Notes: generated by a model from the letters alone, not told the origin. 64,000 nucleotides of DNA from Capra hircus (GCF_001704415.2 NC_030827.1:43218271-43282270); one strand, 5' to 3'; positions 11,058 through 23,489 are shown, counted from the first letter of the stretch. Made by a program: numbers and translations.

Positions 11058-11540
11058 TTAACATTCCAGGATATCTGGCTCTAGATTAGTGAACACACCA
11101 TCATGATTATCTGGATCAATAAGATCTTTTTTGTACAGTTCTTCTGTGTATTCTTGCCCTCTTTTCTTAATATCTTCTATTTCTGTTAGGTCCATACCAT
11201 TTCTGTCCTTTATTGTGTCCATCTTTGCATGAAATGTTCCCTTAGTATCTTGAATTTTCTTGAAGAGATCTCTAGTCTTTCCCATTCTATTTTCCCCCTC
11301 TATTTCTTTGCATTGATCACTGAGGAAGCCTTTCTTATCTCCCCTTGGTATTCTTTGGAACTCTGCATTCAAATGGGTATATGTTTCCTTTTCTCCTTTG
11401 CCTTCTGCCTCTCTTCTTTTCACAGCTATTTGTAAGGTCTCCTCAGAGAACCATTTTGCTTTTTTGAATCTTTTCCTTGGGGATGGTCTAGAGCCCTGCC
11501 TCCTGTACAGTTTCATGTACCTCCATCCAAAGTTCTTCAA
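11058..11540 (-). pseudogene. BovB RT N-terminal linker region fragment
   Basis: A 160-residue open piece that includes the lysine-rich KKAKWFSEE, the KRREAEGKGEKE stretch and EDIKKRGQEYTEELYKKD. These are recognisable landmarks of the segment between the endonuclease and RT of BovB. It has no catalytic motif, and stop codons end the frame on both sides. Confidence 0.8.
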
Positions 11541-11775
11541 GCACTCTGTCTATCAGATCTAATCCCTTGAGTCTATTTCTCACTCCACTGTATAATTGTA
11601 AGGGATTTGATTTAGGTCATACCTGAATGGTCAGTGGTTTTCCCTACTTTCTTTAATTTAAGTCTGAATTTGGCAATAAGGAGTTCATAATCTGAGCCAC
11701 AGTCAGCTCCCAGTTTTGTTTTTGCTGACTGTGTAGGGCTTTTCCATCTTTGTCTGCCAAGAGATTAATCTTAAT

Positions 11776-12249
11776 AGCCTAAAAATTAAGAAGATTTTGC
11801 TTGTCTGCTTGTTTGTTACTGTTGTAATTTATTTAAGGCCTGGACAGTTTCTTTTATTTCTTGAACCTACATTTTTATTAAATCTGAATCTGTTCAAATC
11901 TTGTGTTTATGATCATTCCTGCATGAAAAATTACATGTACTTTATGTTAATAGGTCAAATTCAGCTTTGTTTTTTGACAGTTTGGGTTATTAAAGGTAGA
12001 TTTTTTAATAAATTAGATTTTTAAGAAAGTATCAAACATTAAATATTTTTAAAGATTTTCATAAAATTTATCCTGAGTGTGGTGTTTGCTATAATTCGAA
12101 CACCCCCCCATGTGTGATGCTTATTAAAATGTCTACAACCATAGATTTATATATTAAATTAAATTAGCATAGAGATAGAAGAACCTAAAAACTAGCTGGT
12201 ATTAAAGTGAATACAACTGAGAACTAGCAATGTGGAGTGATTTTTACAC
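11776..12249. other. Unassigned AT-rich DNA
   Basis: No clear continuation of the ancient L1 was found to the right of the BovB. The 75-codon frame at 11797-12024 is not similar to any family I recognise. Confidence 0.45.
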
Positions 12250-12265
12250 AGTCATAGAGAAAATT

Positions 12266-12548
12266 TGCTTCCCTGATAGCTTAGTTGGTAAAGAATCCAC
12301 CTGCAATGCAGGAGACTCCAGTTTAATTCCTGGATTTGGAAGATCCACTGTAGAAGAATTAGGCTAGCCACTCCAGTATTCTTGGGCTACCCTGGTGGCC
12401 CAGCTGGTAATGAATCTGCCTGTAATGTGGGAGACATGGGTTTGATCCCTGGGTTGGGAAGATCCCCTGGAGAAGGGAAAGACTCATCACTCCAGTATTG
12501 TGGCCAGTTACAAAGAGTCAGACAAGACTGAGCAACTTTCAGTCAGTT
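12266..12548 (+). mobile_element. Bov-tA-type SINE with duplicated tRNA head
   Basis: Two tRNA-Glu-like heads (TTGCTTCCCTGATAGC at 12266 and GGGCTACCCTGGTGGCC at about 12386) precede a short BovA body with GAGTCAGACAAGACTGAGC. A perfect 16-base TSD, AGTCATAGAGAAAATT, lies at 12250-12265 and 12549-12564. Confidence 0.92.
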
Positions 12549-12564
12549 AGTCATAGAGAAAATT

Positions 12565-14560
12565 ACAGGATATAAAAGAAATAAGTTTTCTTTACTGCTG
12601 AAACCTCTTTCTTTTTGCAACGCAGTGGTATACTCAAAGTTTTCATGATTTCTTGTCCATATGATCAGAAAATAATTTTATGTGGTTCTAGAAATAATGG
12701 GAAATTTCTTTTTTTTTTAAATATGGGAAACTTTGGGAGAAAAATCATGATGCTTTCCACATGACTTTTACAAAGACTTCTCATCCTCCAAGTGATTTGT
12801 CCCACAAAGGTCATGATTTTCATAAATCATTTAAAAATACAAGGACATAAATTTAGTATAGAGTAAATTATAAGCAGCCAGTATAATTATACACTCTTCA
12901 TTTTAGTGTCTTTGGAAATCTCAAATGGTTTCTTTTCTTAACATATTTGATAATTCATGAGGACACTACCATGTACTGAACTTAACTTGGAGGGCTTTCA
13001 TTTATTCTGTACCATTTGCCTGAACTAAATTAATTCATGGGAGCAACTGATGAGATAAAAGGACTCAGAACATGTGCTTAAACCTAAATACTGTAGTCTT
13101 AGACTCACTTAGTGAATACAGAAGTACCTACTATTCTCATTTGAAAGAGGTCCTGGCTTAATTCTAGAGAGTTGACACACTAGAATATGCCGTGGATGCC
13201 TGTAACATTACTCCATTAGATCTGTTGTCAGAAAATTGCACTTTACATATCTGGCTGCACGCACGTTGCATACGTTGCCAGGTTTTGGATGACTTCGTTA
13301 GCTGTTTTTGTTCTGTTTTGCAGTGTTGCGCTAATGTAAATGCACAGCTTTGTCTGCCCAGCTCTGTATTTAAAGCTTTATTTGATCAGATTTTAAAGAA
13401 AAGGCTTGTGTAACATCACACGTGTTTCCTAAGTAAAGTGCTTGCGTCTGTCCCTGCATATTTTTTATCCCCTTCTTTTTTGTATGGCATTGGCATGCTT
13501 TAGAGAAAGAATGGTCATAGCGTATTTGATTACGCAGTTAGACATAACAGTTTAGCACAATATGCTGCAATCAGAAGTATTCAGAAAAGCAATTTAGTTC
13601 TGATCTTGTCAAATTAAGTGTGTATTGAATATATAATTCACCCTCACCAAAAAGTGCTATTCTGTGGCAGTAGTGAGCAAAAGACAACTATTATTTGTTA
13701 TCATTTTCCTTTAAGGAATAGATTGGTAGAATCAGTTGAACTGCCATCAGGCTACTCTTTCAATAATCTATTTTGTGTGCATGAGCATATAGAAAGGTTT
13801 TATTTTGTGGGGAATACTATCAAAATAAGATAAAATCACTTTGAAATAAAAACAAGTAGAAAAATAGAGATGAGGTATAAAAGACAGATGTGTGTGGAAG
13901 ATGGAGGAATATTAAAGAAATAAAAAAAGAAAGACTGGACTGTCATTGAGAGGCAGATACCCTTATCCTTTGCTTGTCAGGTGCTGTGATATAAACGGTA
14001 GCCATTCCAACATTTGACCTCACGATATCTGTGCTCTCAAAATTAGAGTTTATTTCCTTTGAGCTTCATACTGATGAAACCAACAAAACTTGCTCCGCAA
14101 ACTTTATCTCTTGATGAAATCATCTGGCTATGGTCATAGGTGGCTTTTGATGTTTGTGCAATATATTGTCTGCATCGTTGTCAACCTGATTCCTTTTTTC
14201 TTCTATTATTTTTCCTGTTATCGTTTTTTAATAAAGATAAATGATACTGTGTCTATTTGGTAACACATATCTGAAGTCATATCAAAGTTTCTTGGGAAAG
14301 AGACAAATGACAATGTATTCAGAAATTTTCTTATTCAAATTAAGTCAGTTTTGGTGACTAATATTTCTACCAATGGTGTGGGGAACCAGGGACTCATACA
14401 TACTGTAAAATGATGTGTAAAGTTTATTGAGGTCAATATTTACCAAAACTAAAAAATGTACCTACCATTTGATAAAATAATCATATTAAATTTACTTAAT
14501 GTATAATCAAATTAGTTTGTACTAGTTAACTTTTACTGATTTTTTGTGTAGATACTCATT
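12565..14560. other. Unassigned DNA, mostly single-copy by eye
   Basis: No gene or repeat was recognised over almost 2 kb. The two longest plus-strand frames (13192-13413 and 13618-13833, about 70 codons each) resemble no protein I know. The part at 13190-13590 has several CpGs and no repeat landmarks and might be a constrained non-coding element, which needs alignment to test. Confidence 0.45.
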
Positions 14561-14564
14561 ATTA

Positions 14565-16044
14565 ATGCTGCTGTAAGGTACTGCTGTATATAAAATAGAT
14601 ATAAAAACCTACTGTATAGCACAAAGGACTCTACTCAGTATGTATGTTCCATGGATTGTTGTTGTTCAGTCATCCAGTCATGTCCAACTGTTGCAACCCC
14701 ATGGACTGCAGCACACCAGACCTCTCTGTCCCTCACCATCTCCCAAAGTTTGCCCAAGTTTCAGGTCCATTGTATTGATGATGCCATCCAGCCATCTCAT
14801 CCTCTGACAACCTCTTCTTCTGCCCTCAATCTTTACCAGCATCAGGGACTTTTCCTGAGTCAGCTGTTCACATCAGATGACCAAAATAATGGAGTTTCAG
14901 CTTCAGCATCAGTCCTTCCAATGAGTATTCAAGGTTGATTTCCCTTAAGATTGACTGGTTTGATCTCCTTGCTGTCCAAGGGACTCTCAGGAGTCTTCTC
15001 CAGCACCATAGTTTAAAGGCATCAGTTCTTTGGTGCTCTGCCTTCTTTAAGGTCCATCTCTCACAACTGTACATGACCACTGGACATTTGTCAGCAGAGT
15101 AATGTCTCTGCTTTTCAGCACATTGTCTAGTTTTCTTATCGCTTTCCTGCCAAGAAGCAAACGTCTATGATTTCATGGCTGTGGTCACCATCCGCAGTGA
15201 TTTTAGAGCCCAAGAAGAGGAAATATGCCACTGCTTCCACATTTCCCCTCTCTATTTGCCATGAAGTAATGGGGCTAGATGCCATGATCTTGGTTTTTTT
15301 CTAATATTTAGTTTTAAGCCGACTCTTTCAGTCTCTTCCTTCACCCTCATCAAGAGGCTCTTTAATTCCTCTTCACTTTCTGCCATTAGAGTGGTATCAT
15401 CTGCATATCTGAGGTTGCTGATGTTTCTCCCACCTATCTTGATTCCAGTTTATAACTCATCCAGCCCAGGCATTTCTCATTTTGTCAGTGTGTAGATTAA
15501 GCAAACAGGGTGGCAGCAGACAGCCCTCTTGTACTCCTTCCTCAATCTTGAAGCATATCAGTTGTTCCATACAAGGCTCTACTGTTGCTTCTTGACCCAC
15601 ATACAGGTTTCTCAGGAGACAGGTAAGATGGTCTGCTATTCCCATCTCTTTTAGAGCTTTTCACAGTTTATTATGGTCCACACAGTCAAAGGCTTTGGCA
15701 TAGCCAATGAAACAGGTATTTCTCTGGAATTCCCTAACTTTCTCTATGATCCAGTGAATATTGGCATTTTGATCTCTGGTTCCTCTTCTTTTTCTAAATC
15801 TAGCTGGGACATCTGGAAGTTCTCGGATTGCATAGTGCTGAAGCTTAGCATGCAAGATTTTAAGCATGGTCTTACTAGCATGGGGGATGAGTGTAATTGT
15901 CCGATGGTTAGGACATTCTTTAGTATATATTCCATATATATATTTATTTATTTATATGTGTGTGTGTGTACAGACACACACACTGAATTGCTGTGCTATA
16001 CACATGAAACTAACACCATATTGTAAATCAACTATGCATGCTAT
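14565..16044 (+). mobile_element. Artiodactyl L1 3' end, split by a BovB
   Basis: Bases 14565-14652 (AAATAGATATAAAAACCTACTGTATAGCAC type) and 15936-16040 (CTGTGCTATACACATGAAAC, ATTGTAAATCAAC) are the two halves of a ruminant L1 3'UTR. The last few bases (CTATACTTCAGC) reappear at 16264 after a SINE. A short GT run followed by a CA run lies at 15957-15983. Confidence 0.7.
14653..15921 (-). mobile_element. BovB LINE, 1.27 kb, 5'-truncated
   Basis: The 3' end at 14653 has a GTTGTTGTTCAG form in place of the GTTCAGTTCAG repeat. Minus-strand pieces read the C-terminal region (15080-14868), motif B (15645-15457) and motif A FIGYAKAFDCVDH (15867-15661). The GYA variant and several shifts mark it as defunct. 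A degraded TSD, AGTATGTATGTTCCAT / AGTATATATTCCAT, occurs at 14637-14652 and 15922-15935. Confidence 0.87.
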
Positions 16045-16263
16045 GACAAAGTTAGTGTGCTTGTTAGGTTGCCTCAGTCGTGTCTGACACTATGGACTAT
16101 AGCCCTCCAGACTCCTCTGTCTATGGGATTCTCCAGGCAAGAATCCTGGCGTGGGTTGCCATGCCCTCCTCCAGGGGGTCACCCTGACCCAGGGGCTGAA
16201 CCTGCATCTCTTACATCTCCTGCACTGGCAGGTGGGTTCTTTACCACTAGTGCCACTGGGGAA
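16045..16263 (-). mobile_element. Bov-tA SINE in the L1 3' end
   Basis: The reverse complement runs from a tRNA-Glu head (CTTCCCCAGTGGCACTAG at the right) to the BovA body and tail (GAGGCAACCTAACAAGC). It separates AAATCAACTAT from CTATACTTCAG of the host L1. The TSD is too short to define. Confidence 0.8.
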
Positions 16264-16284
16264 GCTATACTTCAGCTGAATAAT

Positions 16285-18309
16285 TGATTAAAATAATACT
16301 ATATAAATGCAATTATATACCCAAGTATACTACTTTAATGCAAAAAAAAATTGATACAGTAAAACCATCTAGTAAGTATGTATTGGTTAAATAAATTATG
16401 GTTCATAATTATTTTACTTTCAGAATAAATGAAGATCAGTAAGAGCTATTAGAAAGAAAACTGTCTAAAATATCTAATTCAATGAAAAACAAAGGTGACA
16501 TTTTAGTATGAAGAGGTTGGCCATTTTTATGTAGTTTTATGATATCTCTTTAGAGATTATGTTAATACTCAAATATGAATTTTAATTATATAATTCAGCT
16601 TTATTCTGTACCTTGAAAGAATCTGTAATATATTAGGCTAATTTTAATCTCTATTTTCTTTCTATTATTGTGTAAATAAGTTATAAATAGATAGAAAGAC
16701 AGAAAATAAAGATACCAATGTACCTGAGGAGGACTCTGAGCTATGCATGGAGTATGGCATAATTTCAATCTAACCTCAAGCTGTAGATACATAATTGTAG
16801 GAACTGGGAGTAATACTTATTCTTGAAATTTGTCCAATCCTAGTGTAAGGTTTTCCTTATTATTAGAAATCAAAATAGGCAGTGATTCAACATCGATATT
16901 ATTTTGAAAGAGTAGACTAAAAGAATGGACCCATGTGGGTACACAGCAAATATTACACCACTAGAAATTAAAAAAAAATAGCATTTATCATTTTATCCCA
17001 TTTTATTTAATGATATAAGAGATTCATCTTCCCTCCTAGACATGAAGATTCTCTAGGGCAGAACATATACCTAGTTACTCTGGGACTGTTACATCAACTT
17101 GAACACTATTGACTTTCAATACATATTTGGAGAAAAAATGTTTTGATGATTGGAAACAATGCACTGTGCATTTGAAGGACAAATATCTCTCAGAATTAAC
17201 AACTGTTTGTGTTTTAGAAACTTTTCCCTAATATAATTACATAACAAATTTACTTGTTCAACTACTTAAATTGTTTTGCTTTCATTGTTAAAGAGTCTCC
17301 ATTTAATCCATTTACTATTTCCCCTCGTCACAGGTGGTTCTTTGCATATTTGGCCCTTTGATTTCAACTCAGCTCTACTGAATTTAAATATATGTCATTT
17401 TCATCATTTTCCCCAAAGCAACTGATGCTCTATATCTAACAGTATACAATTCATTACATAGCCTAAGGGAACCTCCGCACGACTTCAGTCAGTTCTCTAT
17501 ATACACCTGCACACTCTGTTTTCTTGGAGGTAAATGGCATTCTTTGTTCTTCGATACAACACGTTTATTGATTATTTATATGGATAATTTCATGCATCCC
17601 AGCACAAATTCTCTCAGCTCCCGACTGAATGACTGCAAGTAATAATGTGCCTTAAATTGTGCTGTTCTTTCTCACAGTAAGCCTCTCAGTGGTAACCAAT
17701 TTTCTAAGACCAAGTTAGACTATTTTAGAAGCTGCATAAACTATTTTAGGTGACAAGAGGAACATTTGGTGCACTGAAGTAGTAATTTGCTAGTGGCCTA
17801 AAAGAGTTAATGAAGCTTTCAAAGGCATATGACAGACTTGAAAGGATTATTTACCAAAAAATTGTTTTACCATCAACTAAAAAAGACATATGGTCTGTTC
17901 AGAGGATGCAAATTTAAAATAAATTCAGTGATTCAATGAGTAAGGTGAAACTTGGGAAGAAATGAAAACTTAGAAGACAAATTTATAAATACTTGAGGCA
18001 TTTATATATAAATTATATAATAATTTATATAATATATGTATATCATACATAAGAAATCTACACAAATTCATTATTTATTTGAAAATGTAAGAGTTTATCA
18101 GAAATCGTTTACAGGTAATGTAAGTTTTCAATTAAACTTACATTACAAATTTCAGGTATCATAGCCAACTGTCATTTTTAATATGGTATAGATCTTACTT
18201 ATCACTATATAATATAGAGCTAAATTATGGCATATGTAAATATCTATGTAACATGTTGTTTTTTTTTCCTAAATAAATGGATTCATTTAGTTAGTAGCCA
18301 AGTTAATAT
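16285..18309. other. Unassigned AT-rich DNA
   Basis: Two kilobases with no repeat family, RNA gene or coding-like frame that I can support. A short TATATAAATTATATAA-type AT run lies near 18001-18040. Confidence 0.45.
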
Positions 18310-18311
18310 TA

Positions 18312-18618
18312 CAGTCGGTCCTGCTTTTCTGAGAGTCCCACATCTGTGGATTCAACCCACTTCAAAATATTACCAAAAAAAATCTAGCAAGTTCCAAAAA
18401 GCAAAATTTGAATTTCCATGCACTGGCAAGTTTTTATATAGCGTTTACATTGTATTAGGTTTCACACAAAATCTAGATTTTATTTAAAGTGTATAGGAGG
18501 ACTGAGTAGGTCATATGCAAATACTATGCTATTTTAATAAAGGACTTGAGCATCCCTGGACTCTGGTATACTTAGAGGGTCCTAGAACCAATCTCATTCA
18601 GAGACTGAGAGAAGACTA
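18312..18618 (+). mobile_element. MER2-like non-autonomous DNA transposon (Tigger-related)
   Basis: The left end CAGTCGGTCCTG and the right end (GAAGACTA in place of GACGACTG) act as terminal inverted repeats. TA dinucleotides flank both (18310-18311 and 18619-18620). Inside, GTGGATTCAACC, TTACATTGTATTAGG, ATATGCAAATACTATG and GGACTTGAGCATCC match MER2 order. The element encodes no transposase, so it would have relied on a mariner/Tigger enzyme. Confidence 0.8.
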
Positions 18619-18620
18619 TA

Positions 18621-19317
18621 TTTGCAAGTTGTCAAAAACAGTGATATACTGTATAGAAATACTGTATCTAGCATGTCAAAAATATTATGCCTGTATAAGA
18701 GAAAGATAGAGTTCTTCCCACATACAGTGACTTCTCACAATATAGATCTGCTTCTTCATGCTTCCCTCAGATCTGTGCCTAGAGGTGGGATATGCATGGG
18801 TAAAATGCACAGACTTCTTCACTTTTCATGGCCAGTGGGGTGGAATTTCCAGTAGGAAACTTGAGGAAAGGAGGAGAGTAAAGTCAAGGTATTTAATCTT
18901 GGTCCTCTCTTCCTGTATAATTGATTCTTTTCATGAAGTTGGCCCTTCCTATTCAGGGAACTCTCTTCCCCAAAGGTACCCTCTCCCTAAAGGGAACTCT
19001 GTCCACACAGCCCTGTCTCTATTTGGGTTTTAGTAAAAATGAGGTCCTTTCCTTACCTTTTCAGAGTAAATGCAGTAACTGCATTGACTTTCACCAGACC
19101 CTGGGAATAGCATCTCCGTTTTAGCATATTGTTTGCTTGTACCTTTATTTATATTTATTTATTTTTTAGTTTTTATTTTGAAATAATTCAAAACCTTGAA
19201 ATCTTTTTAAAAATATTTGTAGTATATTTATTTAAAAAAAGACTAGACAACTTATAAAACATTCAGATTTTGTTAAGGGTTTGACTATCAGCATGCCTTT
19301 GAATATTGGAGGACATT
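18621..19317. other. Unassigned DNA
   Basis: No repeat could be named. The short overlapping frames between 18622 and 19124 are not protein-like. The pair GGGAACTCTCTTCCCCAAAGG / AAAGGGAACTCTGTCC near 18957-19002 is a local imperfect repeat. Confidence 0.4.
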
Positions 19318-19605
19318 TCTTTTTATTTTATTTTTTATAAATTTATTTATTTTAATTGGCGGTTAATTACTTTATAATATTGTGGTGGTTTTGCCATACA
19401 TTGACTTGAATCCCCCACAGGTGTACATGTGTTCCCCATCCTGAACACCCCTCCCACCTCTCTCCCCATCCTATCCCTCTGGGTCATCCCAGTGCACCAG
19501 CCCCCAGCACCCTGAACATGTATATTATCATAAGTGAAACAGAACGCCAGTCCAGGTTCCATGCGTGAGACAGGGTGCTCGGGGCTGGTGCGTCTACCTT
19601 TAAAA

Positions 19606-19826
19606 TGCGCATGCGTGCTAAATTGCTTCTAGTACTGTCCAACTCTTTGCGACCCCATGGACTGTAGCCCACCAGGCTCCTCTGCCCATGGCATTCTTCA
19701 GGCATGAACACTGGAGTGGGTTCCCATGCCCTTCTCCAGGGGATCTTCCCGACCCAGGGATCCATCCCGTGTCTCTGCCTCCTGCACTGGCAGGTGGGTT
19801 CTTCACCTCTAGCGTCACCCTGGAAG
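19606..19826 (-). mobile_element. Bov-tA SINE
   Basis: The tRNA-Glu head is at the right edge, the BovA body in the middle, and the tail at the left (TAGCACGCATGCGCAT). The perfect 11-base TSD TACCTTTAAAA is at 19595-19605 and 19827-19837. Confidence 0.9.
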
Positions 19827-19879
19827 TACCTTTAAAAAGTTTTAAAAATTACTTTTTAATGGCTGAGTAATACTCCATT

Positions 19880-20146
19880 CGGAAAAGGCAATGGCACCCC
19901 ACTCCAGTACTCTTGCCTGGGAAATCCCATGGGCGGAGGAGCCTGGTAGGCTGCAGTCCATGGGGTCGCGAAGAGTCAGACATGACTGAGCGACTTCCCC
20001 TTCTCTTTTCCCTTTCATGCGCTGGTGAAGGAAAAGGCAACCCACTCCAGTGTTCTTGCCTGGAGAATCCCAGGGATAGGGGAGCCTGGTGGGCTACCGT
20101 CTATGGGGTTGCACAGAGTCGGACACGACTGAAGTGACTTAGCAGC
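19880..20146 (+). mobile_element. BOV-A2 SINE in L1_BT
   Basis: Two BovA monomers with the CTTTCATGCGCTGG linker end in TTAGCAGC. The perfect 11-base TSD AATACTCCATT at 19869-19879 and 20147-20157 lies in L1 ORF2 sequence, so it is younger than the L1 piece. Confidence 0.93.
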
Positions 20147-20230
20147 AATACTCCATTGTGTATATGTACCACAGCTTTCTTATCCATTCATCTGCTGATG
20201 GACATCTAGGTTGCTTTATTTCTCCTTAAA

Positions 20231-21584
20231 TAAGACACATTTGAATGTGCCATTTATTTCCTGCTAGGACTCTGACTGTTTGAATAATATTTATCTTAAC
20301 CCTAGTGATGGGAGCAGTTACAGTGAAAATAATACAGCTCTCATAGAGAAAACAGAAAAACCAAGACTACCCAATGGAAACTTTAATAAGCTTAAAGCGG
20401 ATTCACTAAGTAAAAAAAAAAAAAAAAAAAAGGCAGCACACTAATAAGAAAGTTAATAAACTCTAACTAAACTGGTTTCAGTGATAAATAATAGACCTTG
20501 TGTTATTTTGCATTTATAATCCTAAAGTAGTCCTTTCTTATTTTGTAATTTCTCCTATCCTCTTTTAACCAGATATTTACAATTTTGTTTCAGTTCCTAG
20601 AGAAAAATTAGGCAAACTTTTATTCAGCTGAAAACTTGGATTTTATCTTTTTTCTTTTATCTGAAAATACTGAATCTTGCCTTTCACTCTTCTATACCCT
20701 GTAATTCAATCCATGCCCTAAGGAACTGTCAAGTTCTCTTACATTAGTTCCTAACAGGATATCAATGGAGAACTGTTCTAAGATCTAGTTTTTATTTACT
20801 GTTTCTCACCTCCTTTTTTACCTGATCATCATCTGTACTACTATTATTCCCTGAAGTGTCTATAAAATGAATTTATTGATATTCAGTCAACTTTACAAGT
20901 ATTTAGACTTCTCATGAGGACAACTTGAATTCTGGGTGTGATAGGCAGAGTTACAACTCTGAAGGACAGATATAAAAAATGCATAAATGCTATCTAAGAA
21001 GTATCATGGATATTCCCATTGAAACTAGGAGATAGTAGACTGATTCCTATTTAAATTGTTTTAAGCTCAGTTAGATATGAGTCAGAAATAAGATATAAGA
21101 ATATTTGAATGTAAGAAATATACAGGTGATATCTACCATTGTACCTGTATTCGGTTTGTCTTATATATATTTTTCATCTTTCCTTTTATGCCTTCCTTTG
21201 TGTTAAATAAGTATTTTTAAAGATATATTTTAGTGAACAGAGTTTCCAATATAATGCTTTATATTATGTCTTTAGAGATTTCTCTAAAGATTGAAAAATA
21301 CATATTTAACATTTGAAGTTTGTATAAGCTAATATTGAAACTACAAAAAAATGAGAATTGTGCATATAAACTTTTAATTTACTCACCTCTCCCCTTATTT
21401 TATGTTATGATTCTCATAGGCATAGCATTTGTAAACATTCCAAACTGCACAAAGCTATGGTGTTCCTTTGGCATTGAGCAGTTATATAACTCAAAAGAAA
21501 TACTGAAAAATAGTTTGTTTTTATATTTATTCATGTATTATCATTTCTAGTGCACATTTGAATTTTCATCTGATACCATTTTCT
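20231..21584. other. Unassigned AT-rich DNA with a pure A run
   Basis: An uninterrupted run of 20 A lies at 20412-20431. It could be the tail of an unrecognised retroposed sequence to its left, but nothing in 20231-20411 resembles a known gene or SINE. The rest has no recognisable feature. Confidence 0.45.
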
Positions 21585-21729
21585 TTTAGCCCAAAGAATT
21601 TCTTTTATTATTTCTTATAGTGCTTCTCTGATAGAAACAAGTTCTCTTATTTTGCATGAAATATCTTTAATTTACCTTTATTATTGAAGGCCATTTTCAC
21701 TGGATATATTAAATAGGATTCCCTTTTAA
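21585..21729 (-). mobile_element. Ancient L1 (ORF1/5' region) fragment
   Basis: Blocks such as TTCTTATAGTGCTTCTCTGATAG and ATTGAAGGCCATTTTCACTGGATAT match, in reverse, the region downstream of ORF1 in old L1/HAL1 elements. The fragment ends where the BovB begins. Confidence 0.5.
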
Positions 21730-22125
21730 AGAAGTAGGTGTCCAATATGCTACTGGAGATCAGTGGAGAAATAACTCCAGAAAGAATGAAGGGATGGAGC
21801 CAAAGCAAAAACAATACCCAGCTGTGGATGTGATTGGTGATAGAAGTAAGGTCTGATGCAGTAAAGTGCAATATTGAATAGGGATGTGGAATGTTAGGTC
21901 CATGAATCAAGGCAAATTGGTAGTGGTCAAACAGGAGATGGGAAGAGTGAATGTCAACATTCTAGGAATCAGTGAACTAAAATGGACTGGAATGGGTGAA
22001 TTTAACTCAATGACCATTATATCTATTACTGCGGGCAGGAATCCCTCAGAAGAAATGGAGTAGCCATCATGGTCAACAAAAGAGTCTGAAATGCAGTACT
22101 TGGATTCAATCTCAAAAATGACAGA

Positions 22126-22596
22126 ATGATCTCTGTTCCTCTCCAAGGCAAACCATTCGATATCACAGTAATCCAAGTCTATGCCACAACCAGTAATGCT
22201 GAAGAAGCTGAACGGTTCCATGAAGATCTACAAGACCTTTTAGAACTAACACCCAAAAAAGATGTCCTTGTCATTATAGGGGACTGGAATGCAAAAGTAG
22301 GAAGTCAAGAAACACCTGGAATAACAGGCAAATTTGGCCTTGGAATGTGGAATGAAGCAGGGCAAAGGCCAATAGAGTTTTGCCAAGAAAATGCAGTAGT
22401 CATAGCAAACACCATCTTCCAACAACACAAGAGAAGACTCTACACATGGACATCACCATATGGTCAACACCAAAATCAGATTGATTATATTCTTTGCAGC
22501 CAAAGATGGAGAAGCTCTATACAGCAAAAACAAGACCAGAAGCTGACTGTAGCTCAGATCATGAACTACTTATTGCCAAATTCAGACTTAAATTGA
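22126..22596 (+). pseudogene. BovB endonuclease domain fragment
   Basis: A 156-residue open piece of the apurinic-type endonuclease. It carries IIGDWNAKVG (residues about 48-57), in which the D and N of the GDWN box are active-site residues, then TWTSPYGQHQNQIDYILCSQRW (about 107-128). The final SDH box is not in this frame. It appears as CSSDHELL in the frame at 22494-22685, so a shift near 22530 breaks the domain. The start of the frame is not a real start: the upstream TGMG/SLRRNGVAIMVNKR part sits at 21990-22090 with a stop after it. Confidence 0.85.
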
Positions 22597-23489
22597 AGAA
22601 AGTAGGTAAAACCACTAGACCATTCAGGAATGACCTAAATCAAATCCCTTATGATTATACAGTGGAAGTGAGAAATAGATTTTAGGGATTAGATCTGATA
22701 TGTAGAGTGCCTGATGAACTATGGATGGAGGTTTGTGACATTGTACAGGAGACAGGGCCAAGACCATCCCCATGGAAAAGAAATGCAAAAAAGCAAAATG
22801 GCTGTCTGGGGAGGCCTTACAAATAGCTGTGAAAAGAAGAGAAGCAAAAAGCAAAGGAGAAAAGGAAAGATTTAAGTATCTGAATGCAGATTTCCAAAGA
22901 ATAGCAAGGAGAGATTAGAAAGCCTTCTTCAGCGATCAATGCAAAGAAATAGAGGAAAACAACAGAAGGGGGAAGACTAGAGATCACTTCAAGAAAATTA
23001 GAGATACCAAGGGAACATTTCATGCAAAGATGGGCTCGATAAAAGATGGAAATGGTATGGACCTTACAGAAGCAGAAGATATTGAGAAGAGGTGGCAAGA
23101 ATGCACAGAAGAACTTTACAAAAAAGATCTTCATGACCAAGATAATCACGATGGCATGATCACTCACCTAGAGCCAGACATCCTGGAATATGAAGTCAAG
23201 TGAGCCTTAGAAAGCATCACTACAAACAAAGCTAGTGGAGGTGATAGAATTCCAGTTAAGCTATTTCAAATCCTGAAAGACGATGCTGTGAAAGTGCTGC
23301 ACTCAATATGCCAGTAAACTTGGAAAACTCAGCAGTGGCCACAGGACTGGAAAAGGTCAGTTTTCATTCCAATTTCAAAGAAAGGCAATGCCAAAGAATG
23401 CTCAAACTACCACACAACCACATTCGTCTCACACACTAGTAAAGTAATGCTCAAAATTCTCCAAGCCAGGCCTCAGCAGTATGTGAACC

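Larger units (their letters stand above)
9556..11764 (-). mobile_element. BovB (RTE-clade) LINE, 2.2 kb, 5'-truncated
   Basis: This minus-strand copy ends at 9556 with the GTTCAGTTCAG terminal repeat. It extends leftwards in element order to the end of the endonuclease domain near 11764. The perfect 11-base TSD TTAATCTTAAT flanks it (9545-9555 and 11765-11775), which shows target-primed insertion and sets the borders exactly. Its reading frame is broken into pieces, the main ones at 11540-11058, 10964-10593 and 10577-10065. The 5' third of the usual 3.2 kb element is missing, so it never had a complete endonuclease at this site. Confidence 0.93.
19318..20230 (-). mobile_element. L1_BT fragments (3'UTR and an ORF2 piece), host of two SINEs
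   Basis: The minus strand from 19318 to about 19594 is the L1_BT 3' end with its A-rich tail at the left (TTTATTTATTTTAATTGG). After a Bov-tA, 19838-19879 and 20147-20220 follow ORF2 C-terminal DNA (TTTTAATGGCTGAGTAATACTCC, TTATCCATTCATCTGCTGATGG). Roughly 300 bases of expected 3'UTR/ORF2 sequence are missing between the parts. They are therefore one copy with an internal deletion or two adjacent copies. Confidence 0.75.

Noticed and set aside
13192..13413. A 73-codon plus-strand frame as a small gene
   Set aside because: No recognisable domain, no upstream features and no codon pattern suggesting selection; the stretch is kept only as a possible non-coding element.
15957..15983. Functional hairpin from GT and CA runs
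   Set aside because: The GT run followed by a CA run is self-complementary but is a simple-sequence feature at an L1/BovB junction, without evidence for a role.
20412..20431. Tail of a processed pseudogene
   Set aside because: No transcript-like sequence was recognised to its left and no matching TSD was found, so only the A run is reported.
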